Source: a virus. Taken from it: a stretch of 64,000 nt of DNA. The notes under the pieces are model-generated. The model ran no database searches. It was not told the DNA's origin and was given only the letters and a program-made list of their open reading frames with translations. The stretch lies in IMG/VR virus record IMGVR_UViG_3300027754_000063, positions 25,277-89,276 of that record; one strand, 5' to 3'. Of this stretch, positions 51,252 through 59,136 are shown piece after piece; the first letter of the stretch is position 1, and every line of letters begins with the position of its first letter. The translations under genes were made by a program, and so were the position numbers.

Positions 51252-51839
51252 TTAAAAATCAAAAGACGGCTGATTTTGTGACGGCACAGATTTTAATATC
51301 CATCCACCAACTTTCTGTTCCTTATCTTGTACTTTCCACCATCTTTTGTCTCCATTCTTTGGATATAAAATAGATCCTTCTCCAAAACTAGAGTCTGTCC
51401 ACAGCTCCATAAATAAATCGTTTTGCGTAAGAATTACTGCTTCAAAAGAAGTTGGTTTTTCATATTGAATTGTTTTATAAACATCTCCGTAAAGATCATC
51501 CTTTTTCTCTCGAATGATAGCAGGAAGACAATAAATGAATGTTTTTTCTATTGATGGCTTTAATTCTTGTTCTTTTTTATTTACTTTTATATTTTCTTTT
51601 TTAAATTCATTCTCATTTATTTTTGATGAATCTAATTCATCCAAAAAAATAGCACCTTGATTTTTTTCTTGTAATTCAAAATCTGATCCCATTGGCATGA
51701 CCATTGTTCCATCTTCTTTGAATTCTGGTTTCCAAGTCATATTGTGGACAGAGAAGGCAGACCAAATATTTTGCTCTTTCATCGCAGGATTAGGTGCTAT
51801 AAGTTTATAAACCGATCCATCTTTGTGGTAGAGCGTCAT
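51252..51839 (-). CDS. Neck/tail-region virion protein
   Basis: A 195-residue protein. The N-terminus MTLYHKDGSVYKLIAPNPAM resembles that of the divergent protein at 52736 (MALLNSDGTPYKLQG). C-terminal FIYCLPAIIREKKDDLYGDVYKTI... and ELWTDSSFGEGSILYPKNGDKRWW form a beta domain. It lies upstream of the gp15-like gene on the same strand. A neck protein (gp13/gp14-type position) is likely by context; the family is not recognised. Confidence 0.65.
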   Translation of the reverse strand: MTLYHKDGSVYKLIAPNPAMKEQNIWSAFSVHNMTWKPEFKEDGTMVMPMGSDFELQEKNQGAIFLDELDSSKINENEFKKENIKVNKKEQELKPSIEKTFIYCLPAIIREKKDDLYGDVYKTIQYEKPTSFEAVILTQNDLFMELWTDSSFGEGSILYPKNGDKRWWKVQDKEQKVGGWILKSVPSQNQPSFDF

Positions 51840-51887
51840 GTGTCTTTTCGAAATTATTTAATTTTTTCCAAAAAATGTTGGGCTGAA

Positions 51888-51896
51888 TATATATTA
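51888..51896 (+). promoter_or_regulatory. Late-promoter-like AT box
   Basis: TATATATTA, followed by GAAG, 41 bases before the ATG at 51938, with AAAGGGAAAT as ribosome site. Confidence 0.45.
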
Positions 51897-51937
51897 GAAG
51901 AAGACATAATAATTTAAAAAAATATACAAAGGGAAAT

Positions 51938-52732
51938 ATGGTTTTAGTTGTACCTGACAGTGCAGATGTTTTAATGTTAAAATTCATTTTAAACAACATT
52001 ACAACCACTGGATCTGCTCCTGTATCTGGTGGAGATAGAAGATTAAGATTGTTTACCAATGATATAATACCATATAAGTCTACTATATTGGGCGATCTCG
52101 TTGAAGCAAGCAACACAGGATACGCAGCTATACCTTTGGTTGGCACGAGTTGGGTGGTTTCCACAACAGATGCCCCTCATATTATATCATGTGGAAATCT
52201 ACAACGAACTAGCCATTTAGTTCAAAACGAGGTTTCTAATGTTGATGTTGGAGCGGTTGAACCATTACCAGCAACTTATTACTCTGTATATACTCATTCT
52301 GATAATATTCCAATTTTAGAAGGAACAATTAGCGGGACAGTTTACAGTGCATCTGTAGCCATACAAACTTTTGTTGTTTCTTGTGCTGGAGTCTTTACAT
52401 TCACAGACATTGGATCTCCAGCCGTAAAATGTAAAACTTCTGGATCAAGTGTAAACAATGTCACAGGAGTTATTACTTTGGCGTGGATTGGAATGCCAGC
52501 CGCTAATTATATCACGTTCAATTATGAATATGATGCGTGTCATAAGAAGACAACAGCTTCTTATTCTATTCAAACCTTTTCTATGACCCAAGCTGCCGAT
52601 GTATATGGTTATTATATAACTAATGTAGGCGGAACGCAACTTTTGTGGGCAGAGAGATTTCCGCATGCACCATTTATCATACCGAATTGGGGTGGAAATA
52701 TAACAGTCACATTAAACTTTACATTGGATTGA
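51938..52732 (+). CDS. Virion protein sharing a domain with the major capsid protein
   Basis: A 264-residue beta-rich protein. Residues about 95-200 (QNEVSNVDVG, IPILEGTISGTVYSASVAIQ, TFVVSCAGVFTFTDIGSP, GSSVN, YITFNYEYD) align with residues 141-242 of the major capsid protein along their whole length, including the flanking QNEVSN. The N-terminal part (LMLKFILNNITTTGSAPVSG) and C-terminal part (SMTQAADVYGYYITNVGGTQ) resemble phage structural proteins with immunoglobulin-like folds. It is followed after 3 bases by the gene at 52736. A decoration or adaptor role is suggested. Confidence 0.75.
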   Translation: MVLVVPDSADVLMLKFILNNITTTGSAPVSGGDRRLRLFTNDIIPYKSTILGDLVEASNTGYAAIPLVGTSWVVSTTDAPHIISCGNLQRTSHLVQNEVSNVDVGAVEPLPATYYSVYTHSDNIPILEGTISGTVYSASVAIQTFVVSCAGVFTFTDIGSPAVKCKTSGSSVNNVTGVITLAWIGMPAANYITFNYEYDACHKKTTASYSIQTFSMTQAADVYGYYITNVGGTQLLWAERFPHAPFIIPNWGGNITVTLNFTLD

Positions 52733-52735
52733 AAT

Positions 52736-53278
52736 ATGGCATTATTAAATTCTGATGGTACTCCATACAAACTTCAAGGTAGCGTACAGCAGTTTGATCC
52801 AAATAATCCAATGTTTGACCTTTTTAATCTGTGGGATCAAGAATCAATAAAAAGAGGTGGATCACCAATATTTTATTATGAAGTTATAATACGACCAGAT
52901 ATGATTGACCCGATATATTTGGAAGCAAGAAACAAGTTGTTTTCAAACAATCCGATACAGTTTTGGTGCAATTATGAGCCAATTTCTTCGCAAAATGTTT
53001 TAAATCAATTTGGAATAGATGCACCGGATGAAATGCGGTTTGAATTAAACTATAGGTCTGTTTTGAAAGGTCTGGGTCATCCTCCGAAAATAGGATCTAG
53101 ACTTTTTACTCCGCACCTTCAAGAGAATTGGGTTATTGTTCAAAGAAATTTAAGTGAATTTAAAATGTGGGGAGTTCTTAGAGTTGAATTAATCTGTCAA
53201 AGATTCCAAGAAGATGTTGTGACAGGGGATGGAAAAGTTACTCAGAAACAACCAGATCTAAAAATTAAAATAATATAA
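52736..53278 (+). CDS. Neck-like virion protein
   Basis: A 180-residue protein with N-terminal MALLNSDGTPYKLQGSVQ (a short motif shared with the divergent gene at 51252), then NNPMFDLFNLWDQE, YYEVIIRPDMIDPIYLEARN, QNVLNQFGIDAPDEMRFELN and KIGSRLFTPHLQENWVIVQRN. The phrase pair FGIDAPDEMRFELN and GSRLFTPH fits a T4-like neck or tail-terminator protein, but I cannot pin the gene. It ends 3 bases from the convergent small gene. Confidence 0.65.
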   Translation: MALLNSDGTPYKLQGSVQQFDPNNPMFDLFNLWDQESIKRGGSPIFYYEVIIRPDMIDPIYLEARNKLFSNNPIQFWCNYEPISSQNVLNQFGIDAPDEMRFELNYRSVLKGLGHPPKIGSRLFTPHLQENWVIVQRNLSEFKMWGVLRVELICQRFQEDVVTGDGKVTQKQPDLKIKII

Positions 53279-53281
53279 ATA

Positions 53282-53443
53282 TTACAAAATTTCAATTTGA
53301 TATATTTCGTGATTCATATTAATTATTTTATGTACTTTTTTAAAAAAACATAATGGAATAGAAGGCTTCTTAAAAGATCCAATTGCTTTTGCTAAAAAAA
53401 CATGTGTTCTAGTGTCTCTTTTTTTTATCTTAAAAGCCTTCAT
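53282..53443 (-). CDS. 53-residue basic protein
   Basis: ATG at 53443 overlaps the stop of the upstream gene (ATGA). Sequence begins MKAFKIKKRDTRTHVFLAKA and is rich in Lys, Phe and Ile. It is shorter than usual ORF limits, but overlap and composition support a real coupled gene. The function is unknown. Confidence 0.6.
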   Translation of the reverse strand: MKAFKIKKRDTRTHVFLAKAIGSFKKPSIPLCFFKKVHKIINMNHEIYQIEIL

Positions 53444-54270
53444 TTTTTTTCTTTATTTTTTTTCTTTATTTTTAACTTACATTTGTAAAGAACTGTCGGT
53501 TTCTTTTTTTTCTGTATATCGTTTAAAAAATTTTTCATTCCGTCATAACCACTTTTACCTACAATAGTAGAAAGTTGTTTGTATTTGTCACTAAACTTAT
53601 TACCTGAGTTATCTTTCCACTGATTTTTGGCAACCTTATTAAGATTACTTTCTAGTGTGTTATCTAATGTTGTTCTTTCTACTTTTTCTTCATGTGTCAT
53701 TTCTTCGATATCGTATGAAACTTTTCTTGGAATTACTAAAGCCTGTCCATACGGCTCTGCTTTTCTAAAAATTATTTCTTGATTTACTTTGGGAGCCTTA
53801 AAAACTACAAAAAATATTTTTGGCCACCAGTTCGTTTGTATGTGTCCAGGAAGACAACAAGGAACAGTTCCAGAGCAATCTGTGTAAAATCTTGGATGCG
53901 GCTCAGTTCTTAAAACATAGCCTTCTGGCACCTTTATATCTAATGATGATGTCATACCAAAGTAACCAGATGCAAAAGCCACAAATGGAGGCAATTTGAT
54001 GTCTGGGCACTGTTTATTTTCTTCTTCAAAATCGCCATCAAATACAATCGATCCGTTTATATTTCTAACGTGACATTCTGTGTCAAAAGGATAACATAAT
54101 TCAATTCCATAAGTAGATCCTTCAACAAAAGGAGGACAATGCCATGGTTGAGGTTCTGATCCATTACTATGACTATTGGGATTTCCAGCCCATCCTGGTA
54201 TGTCAAGTTTTATCTGTTTTGGTACCCCACCTTTAAACCACGACCTATATTTTATTTTTATAATTTCCAT
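53440..54270 (-). CDS. Conserved phage protein of unknown function
   Basis: A 276-residue protein. Segments QPWHCPPFVEGSTYGIELCYP, PFVAFASGYFGMTSSLDIKV, GYVLRTEPHPRFYTDCSG, NWWPKIFFVVFKAP and YGQALVIPRKVSYDIEEMT resemble a protein found in many large phages, whose role I do not know. The two cysteines in CSGTVPCC suggest metal or disulphide. The C-terminus is a Lys-rich tail (DIQKKKKPTVLYKCKLKIKK). A consensus sigma70 promoter lies just upstream (54318-54346), so it is probably an early gene unlike its late neighbours. Confidence 0.7.
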   Translation of the reverse strand: MEIIKIKYRSWFKGGVPKQIKLDIPGWAGNPNSHSNGSEPQPWHCPPFVEGSTYGIELCYPFDTECHVRNINGSIVFDGDFEEENKQCPDIKLPPFVAFASGYFGMTSSLDIKVPEGYVLRTEPHPRFYTDCSGTVPCCLPGHIQTNWWPKIFFVVFKAPKVNQEIIFRKAEPYGQALVIPRKVSYDIEEMTHEEKVERTTLDNTLESNLNKVAKNQWKDNSGNKFSDKYKQLSTIVGKSGYDGMKNFLNDIQKKKKPTVLYKCKLKIKKKNKEKK

Positions 54271-54317
54271 TTTAAAAGCATTCCTGTGAAACCATGCTTC
54301 GTCATTTACAATTCTTG

Positions 54318-54346
54318 ATTATATTGTATTTGATTTGGCGGGTCAA
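54318..54346 (-). promoter_or_regulatory. Consensus sigma70 promoter (minus strand)
   Basis: TTGACC (54346-54341), a 17-base spacer, then TATAAT (54323-54318) reading toward the gene at 54270. Same hexamers and spacing as the plus-strand promoter at 3605-3633. Confidence 0.8.
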
Positions 54347-54365
54347 CTGTTTGGCTACAGATAGC

Positions 54366-54635
54366 CTATGTGCGAGTCTTTTCGGCAACAATAGTTGCCG
54401 TAAGTCCAAGTTGAGTTAATTGTTCTTTATGATCTTGCACCGACTTCATGTAAGCTGTTTCGTAAACATCTGTAACCAGAGTAAAGAAGCTTTTCATGTC
54501 GCTCTCATTCGCAAGCATTGTTCCAAGTCGATCTATAATTTGCTCGTTTTTATAATATTTTTCTTTTATCAATTCAAACATTACTTTTTTTATATAGTTG
54601 CCATTCAAGTTGTTGAATTGATTCATCCAGTTCAT
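54366..54635 (-). CDS. Small helical protein
   Basis: An 89-residue protein, MNWMNQFNNLNGNYIKKVMF, with an otherwise helical, Glu/Lys-rich body (NEQIIDRLGTMLANESDMKS, FTLVTDVYETAYMKSVQDH) and a Thr-rich end (LGLTATIVAEKTRT). It lies 4 bases after the gene at 54640 in the same direction. It may be a virion chaperone; no family recognised. Confidence 0.62.
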   Translation of the reverse strand: MNWMNQFNNLNGNYIKKVMFELIKEKYYKNEQIIDRLGTMLANESDMKSFFTLVTDVYETAYMKSVQDHKEQLTQLGLTATIVAEKTRT

Positions 54636-54639
54636 TGTT

Positions 54640-55497
54640 TTACATTTCTGTTTGTTTTTTTACAATTTCGATAGCTTTTTTTATTTTTAATTCTTCTTCT
54701 TTTCCTATAATTTCACGCTCCAACATTCGTTTTAGATGTGATATTAGATTAGATCCAGTTTCTTCTATTTCTATTTCTTTTTTATGATGGAAAAATTTTC
54801 TGAAATTAAAGTCAGGAGAAATTATTTTATTTATAAGGGATAGTTCATTTTCTGAGTGTTTTGTAGTTTCTTCTGGTGCAGTTTTTGTAGGTTCTTCTGG
54901 TGCAGTTTGTTCGGGTTCAGTTTTAATAGTTTTTTCTGATGCAGGTTGTTTTGCTTTTCTTGGAACAGCACGGAAACGTTTTTCCGTTTTTGTTGGTGTC
55001 GGAGTCTGTTCTACCGAAGGACCGATATCCTCTACATCTTTTGATGTTATAATATCATATAAATTCATTTTTAGTTTTTCGGCGGATGATTTAATTAGTT
55101 GAACAATTCTTAATTTTTCTGCTCCTTGTGGAACATCTTCATTTAGCTGATTTAACTGATCCTCTATTTTTTTTACTATTGATCTTATCTCATAATATTG
55201 TTTTAGATTTAAAAAAGAGGGATTAAAAGATTCTTGTGCACCCAACTCATCGCCAAATCTATTTTTCCAATAATAAGGATTATTAGTGTTTGTTCTTCCT
55301 CCGTGCCATATATTAGATACAGACCCTTTGAATCGATCCCAAAGTCCACGTTTTAGAGCTGGGTTCATCGGCTCACTAACTAAACTTCTAATAAGATCAG
55401 AAACCCAAGAATCTACTGCTGCACTAATTTCATTAGAAAGCTCTTTTCCATTATGTTCTTCTCTAAATTTTTTAAGAATTTCATTGTTCGCTAACAT
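54640..55497 (-). CDS. Virion-associated helical protein with Pro/Thr/Glu repeats
   Basis: A 285-residue protein. N-terminal helical domain with VDSWVSDLIRSLVSEPMNPAL and RFKGSVSNIWHGGRTN; a central low-complexity linker with short repeats (TAPEEPTKTAPEETTK); and a C-terminal coiled coil (HLKRMLEREIIGKEEELKIK). The linker repeats suggest a flexible internal head or tail protein. It overlaps the upstream gene by 17 bases. No CTS-type N-terminus is present. Confidence 0.62.
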   Translation of the reverse strand: MLANNEILKKFREEHNGKELSNEISAAVDSWVSDLIRSLVSEPMNPALKRGLWDRFKGSVSNIWHGGRTNTNNPYYWKNRFGDELGAQESFNPSFLNLKQYYEIRSIVKKIEDQLNQLNEDVPQGAEKLRIVQLIKSSAEKLKMNLYDIITSKDVEDIGPSVEQTPTPTKTEKRFRAVPRKAKQPASEKTIKTEPEQTAPEEPTKTAPEETTKHSENELSLINKIISPDFNFRKFFHHKKEIEIEETGSNLISHLKRMLEREIIGKEEELKIKKAIEIVKKQTEM

Positions 55498-55942
55498 ATT
55501 CTCCTATCTTCTTTAGTGACATTAAGCAGGAATCAAAACAGTGAAAATCACTGGAGATATAATCTAGAGCTAAGTCATTAAATTTATCGTTATGATCGGA
55601 TGATTCTTCTACTTCAAAATAAATAGATTTGTTCTTTTTGCCTAGCACTCTGTATTTATGCATAAGAACATAGGCAGCGGCTCCTAGGTCTGTGACAAAT
55701 CGATTGCCCTTAGAATCAAAGTTATACTCTCCTATTTTTTTAAGTGACATGATACAAGAATCAAATCTATGGAATTCGCTTGAAAGGTAGTCTAGCGTTA
55801 ATTGATCAAACAATTCAGCAGTGTGCTTTTCGTCTATTAAGAAGTAAATATCTCTTCCTTTTCTCCCAATAACACGAAATTTTTGCATTAAAATATAAGC
55901 TGCTGCTCCTAAGTCTCCAATAGTTTTATAGTTTTTTTTCAT
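55481..55942 (-). CDS. Tandem-duplicated DUF5659-like protein
   Basis: A 153-residue protein made of two copies (about residues 9-75 and 84-150) of one domain: DLGAAAYILMQKFRVIGRKG / DLGAAAYVLMHKYRVLGKKN, then IYF, and SSEFHRFDSCIMSLKKIGEY / SSDFHCFDSCLMSLKKIGEY. The unit resembles the small DUF5659 domain found singly in phages and plasmids, possibly nucleic-acid binding. The duplication probably makes an intramolecular dimer. It lies 15 bases downstream of the actin-like gene. Confidence 0.75.
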   Translation of the reverse strand: MKKNYKTIGDLGAAAYILMQKFRVIGRKGRDIYFLIDEKHTAELFDQLTLDYLSSEFHRFDSCIMSLKKIGEYNFDSKGNRFVTDLGAAAYVLMHKYRVLGKKNKSIYFEVEESSDHNDKFNDLALDYISSDFHCFDSCLMSLKKIGEYVSEQ

Positions 55943-55957
55943 TTTTTATTTTTGTTT

Positions 55958-56962
55958 TTACTTTACGGCTTCAGCAGCTATTAGACACCCTCTTGCCACA
56001 GAATACAAGGGGTCTTCTGGTTTTATTATTGAGCCAATTTTTATAGGTAGCTGTGTTTGTTCAATTACATCTTTAAATAATTCTGTAAATCCGTTTGGAG
56101 AAGAAGTACCACCAGCAATTACTATATCAATAGGAGCATCGGATCTAACTGTTTTAGAAATATCTGCAAAACCTTTTTTAATGCCACCAACGGTGTGCTC
56201 TATCATTAGTTTATATTGTGTACTTATTGCTCTTTGAATAAGATTCGTTGGAGGAACAGTAAGATCTATTTTTGTTTTTTCAATATTTATGTAAGCAATT
56301 GTCTCACCAGTTGCTTTTGCAGCCTGTTTGTCTATCCAATCTCCTGAGTTAACAATAGAAAAAGCAAACACTGGGTTGCCATACATAGCATAACAAACGT
56401 TCACCATTCCGCTTCCAAATGAGATTCCGATGCCAGTAAATGCTTTTCCTCCTAATTCCGCATACACTAAAGCTAAAGCCTCGTTAATTGGGTGTGCATC
56501 AACACGATATCCAGTTTCACTCTTATAAGCTTTAAATATTGCTTCTAGTATTCTTTGGTGATAGTCAGCATCAGTATCTTGGTTTATTGCATTTGCTGGA
56601 ATACAGTAATAAAGAATCTCTCCATCTTTTTTAACATTGTTAATCAAACTGTGAATCATAATAGAAAGTATTTGAAAAGCATCTTTTTCTTTTGGGTTTA
56701 CACACCCGTGAATCATTGGGCGTTTTAGTTCTACTTGGCTCATCGTATACGCCATGTTCACGGATGCTTCTCCTAAAGCATATGCAATATTGTCCCGTTC
56801 TATCAGTGGCACTCCAGCACTCTTCATCATGTTAAAAACGAATCTGTTTTCAAGTGGAATTTCTAGAAATGCATTCACTTCTCTTTTATAAGAGAATTCC
56901 CCTTTGCTTGTTCTATTGCAACACACTAAATTATATGTACCAGCGTCAAATCCTACTGCCAT
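55958..56962 (-). CDS. Actin-like ATPase (ParM/MreB superfamily)
   Basis: A 334-residue protein with the actin-fold nucleotide motifs in order: phosphate-1 VGFDAGTYNLV (residues 3-13), connect region GYRVDAHPINEALALVYAEL, phosphate-2 GIGISFGSGMVNVCYA and the adenosine motif IVIAGGTSSPNGF. Length and the ALxxP-like PINEALAL helix match plasmid-segregation and phage actin-like proteins. It may form filaments that position phage DNA or virions. The upstream small gene at 57028 on the same strand may be its partner, as such adapters are usually small. Confidence 0.85.
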   Translation of the reverse strand: MAVGFDAGTYNLVCCNRTSKGEFSYKREVNAFLEIPLENRFVFNMMKSAGVPLIERDNIAYALGEASVNMAYTMSQVELKRPMIHGCVNPKEKDAFQILSIMIHSLINNVKKDGEILYYCIPANAINQDTDADYHQRILEAIFKAYKSETGYRVDAHPINEALALVYAELGGKAFTGIGISFGSGMVNVCYAMYGNPVFAFSIVNSGDWIDKQAAKATGETIAYINIEKTKIDLTVPPTNLIQRAISTQYKLMIEHTVGGIKKGFADISKTVRSDAPIDIVIAGGTSSPNGFTELFKDVIEQTQLPIKIGSIIKPEDPLYSVARGCLIAAEAVK

Positions 56963-57027
56963 TGTGTTTTATCCTTTACTTTGTACTTCTACTACTAATG
57001 CCGTACTTCATTATAACTATACACTTG

Positions 57028-57261
57028 TTATTTTCCAAATTCTATTTTAGATCCTTCTTCAAAACTTGGTATTTCCCAAGCAAAATCTTCTTCTTTTTTA
57101 ATTTTTTTCTCTAATTCTGTTTCTATTGATTTTCTTTCTATACCTTGTGATAACAAACCTTCTGTATTCATATTGATATTGATATCTAACGTCAGCGATA
57201 CCTGTATTTCGCCTTCTTTTGTTATTATTTTTACATTTCCTGGTTTAATTAAAGACGCCAC
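57028..57261 (-). CDS. Small protein upstream of the actin-like gene (GTG start)
   Basis: A 77-residue protein from GTG 57261 with GGTGG upstream. It has a beta-rich N-terminus (LIKPGNVKIITKEGEIQVSL, TLDININMNTEGL) and an acidic C-terminal helix ending SFEEGSKIEFGK. Its stop lies 65 bases before the actin-like start. An adapter or filament-binding role is possible because such partners are small and adjacent. Confidence 0.58.
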   Translation of the reverse strand: MASLIKPGNVKIITKEGEIQVSLTLDININMNTEGLLSQGIERKSIETELEKKIKKEEDFAWEIPSFEEGSKIEFGK

Positions 57262-57358
57262 AATACCACCTTTAAATTATAAAGTTGTTCATTCTATTTA
57301 GTGGAATATGTGCTTTTTTTAAACTAAAAACTTTCGCAAAAACAGCATATATCCATAA

Positions 57359-57940
57359 TTAGCTTGTAGGAACACTTCGGACAGAAATGATTGTTTGAAC
57401 GGATGAACTGCTACCACTGCTATTGCTTAATTCAAGCTTGGTAATTGTTATATCTCCATAATTAAAAACTTGAGTATTACCACTTTCCAAAGAAAAAACA
57501 GCGTTTGCTATACCATTAATTCTAATTGAAACATCTCCGGTGCCTATATTGTGGATTTGAACAAATTGAGCAGGACCGCCGTTGTCGCCAAGTATATCAA
57601 TAAGATTATCATCATAAGTTGAATCATCATCAACAGTTAAGGAATATACTCTTGGAAAATTGTTTTCCTCAGGTATATCACTGTATACAGAGCCATCATC
57701 AGTTACTACTGCTATAAATGCGTCTTGTTGAGATACTTGTGGATAAGAAAAGCGTTTCCAGTAATTGCAGTCTGTGAATGTCTCTCCATCTTTTAAATTT
57801 CGATAAATTCTTCCTGGCCCTGACACATATATCGTTCTTTGCACAGAAGGATCCATTTGAGCGTATGGCGATAAAACAGAAGGGTTTAAATCCAAACTAC
57901 CTTGGCTTACGTTATTTAGAACTACTCGGAATACACTCAT
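57359..57940 (-). CDS. Virion structural protein
   Basis: A 193-residue all-beta protein: MSVFRVVLNNVSQGSLDLNP, QRTIYVSGPGRIYRNLKDGE, FVQIHNIGTGDVSIRINGI and YGDITITKLELSNSSG. Such proteins with a Ser-rich C-terminus occur among virion proteins of large myoviruses. A TATATATAATGTA late element is 26 bases upstream, supporting late expression. The exact place in the virion is unknown. Confidence 0.68.
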   Translation of the reverse strand: MSVFRVVLNNVSQGSLDLNPSVLSPYAQMDPSVQRTIYVSGPGRIYRNLKDGETFTDCNYWKRFSYPQVSQQDAFIAVVTDDGSVYSDIPEENNFPRVYSLTVDDDSTYDDNLIDILGDNGGPAQFVQIHNIGTGDVSIRINGIANAVFSLESGNTQVFNYGDITITKLELSNSSGSSSSVQTIISVRSVPTS

Positions 57941-57964
57941 TTGTTACTTTCTATTATGCAAATA

Positions 57965-58627
57965 TTACATTATATATATATTGATTATTTGATTGTTTGG
58001 AAATAATTTTTTAAATAAATTCTCCCCGATTCCAGTAGGCACTAAAATAGTTTGCATGCCAGTAGAAGCCGCTTTATATAAATATTCATTTTCAACACCA
58101 AATACAGCATCAAATTCATTATAATCTATTGGATTAATATCCACAGAATATTCATTGCTTTCAATTATTTCAATAGCTTTCTTTATTTGCGAACCAGTAA
58201 GAGATTTTGTTGGAAAGCAACCGTTTGTTAGAAGAGCACATCTTTTTAAATGGTTTTTACCTGTATTTTTAAGAGTGATATCACATGAAAAATTAGGGAA
58301 ATTTGTCAAAGCAATACTTTGGAATTCTATGTCAGATTCGACCATAAGATTTTCCACAGGGTGAAAATCTATATTATCTGAAATTTCTTTTACATAGGAC
58401 AAGCTATTTTTATTGTTTATTAATTCTGTTCTAGAAAAAACTTTTTTTTCATACTTAAGAACATGAATTGAATCATCTTGGCATGCTATATACATCTGAA
58501 GACCGGGAAAAGAGGATTCTATTGTTGGTCTTAATAAAGACAATTGAACAAGATATTCTCTGTTATTTCCATAATAAGCAACACAAAAATTATTCTTTAT
58601 TTTAACGTAGTTAGGCAGTGTAATCAT
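57965..58627 (-). CDS. GT-B-type glycosyltransferase-like protein
   Basis: A 220-residue protein. FCVAYYGNNREYLVQLSLLR at the start and DAVFGVENEYLYKAASTGMQTILVP at the end resemble the sugar-nucleotide binding halves of GT-B transferases (G-x-E...AA-x-G). It is short for a whole GT-B enzyme, so a single-domain or truncated form is possible. The start codon overlaps that of the divergent small gene at 58626. Donor and acceptor unknown. Confidence 0.5.
   Translation of the reverse strand: MITLPNYVKIKNNFCVAYYGNNREYLVQLSLLRPTIESSFPGLQMYIACQDDSIHVLKYEKKVFSRTELINNKNSLSYVKEISDNIDFHPVENLMVESDIEFQSIALTNFPNFSCDITLKNTGKNHLKRCALLTNGCFPTKSLTGSQIKKAIEIIESNEYSVDINPIDYNEFDAVFGVENEYLYKAASTGMQTILVPTGIGENLFKKLFPNNQIINIYIM
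57966..57978 (-). promoter_or_regulatory. Late-promoter-like element TATATATAATGTA
   Basis: Minus-strand element 26 bases upstream of the virion gene at 57940, overlapping the end of the gene at 57965. Identical to the one at 33432-33444. Confidence 0.55.
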
Positions 58628-58781
58628 TCAAAAAATTCCTTACGATCAAGCCTTAGTTGGCACGGATGCTATTAAGGCATTTACAAAACAATTTGGATCA
58701 ATGGACGATCATATAAATAGAATTATTTTAGAAGAAGTTCTAAAATTATTGCTAAATTACAAAGAAGGCGAAAATGGTTGA
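58626..58781 (+). CDS. Small protein with apparent ATT start
   Basis: A 51-residue frame (QKIPYDQALVGTDAIKAFTKQ, MDDHINRIILEEVLKLL, NYKEGENG) ending in a TGA that overlaps the next ATG (ATGGTTGA). The frame opens at 58611 with no ATG, GTG, TTG or CTG before residue 26. ATT at 58626 follows AGG at 10 bases. The helical coding pattern and start/stop overlap with 58774 suggest a real gene. Its beginning overlaps the divergent glycosyltransferase-like gene, so the ATT start is less certain than for the CYTH gene. Confidence 0.45.
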   Translation: MQKIPYDQALVGTDAIKAFTKQFGSMDDHINRIILEEVLKLLLNYKEGENG

Positions 58782-59136
58782 ACTTTATCTTTATCTTACA
58801 AAAAGAGATAAAAAAGGAATGAGAATAATTGCAAAGTTCTTGTCAAAAGAACAATCTGCGATTAGAATCACAGAAGATAATATAACAAATCTTTCAATTC
58901 CAATCAATATATTAAATGATATCAACAAAAAAATTTATGATTCTAGAATGATGTGGGAAGTTTGGGCAGAATCCTCAGACAGCTATGTATCTCTTAAAAA
59001 ATTACTTAAAAAAAGAGGATACAAAAATATACCAATGAGTGCACAACCGGAAATTATGACGTTAACAATTGAATTAGATAACCGGTTAGAAAATAAAAAG
59101 CCTATGATTCAAAAACTAGCTGATCACAACATGTAA
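58774..59136 (+). CDS. Hypothetical protein
   Basis: A 120-residue protein coupled to the upstream small frame. ELYLYLTKRDKKGMRIIAKF, IRITEDNITNLSIPINILN, DSRMMWEVWAESSDSYVSLK and KRGYKNIPMSAQPEI suggest a compact alpha/beta domain. A TATAAATA octamer (58712-58719) lies 54 bases upstream inside the previous frame and could serve as a late promoter. The 3' end overlaps the convergent tagged gene by 21 bases. Confidence 0.65.
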   Translation: MVELYLYLTKRDKKGMRIIAKFLSKEQSAIRITEDNITNLSIPINILNDINKKIYDSRMMWEVWAESSDSYVSLKKLLKKRGYKNIPMSAQPEIMTLTIELDNRLENKKPMIQKLADHNM

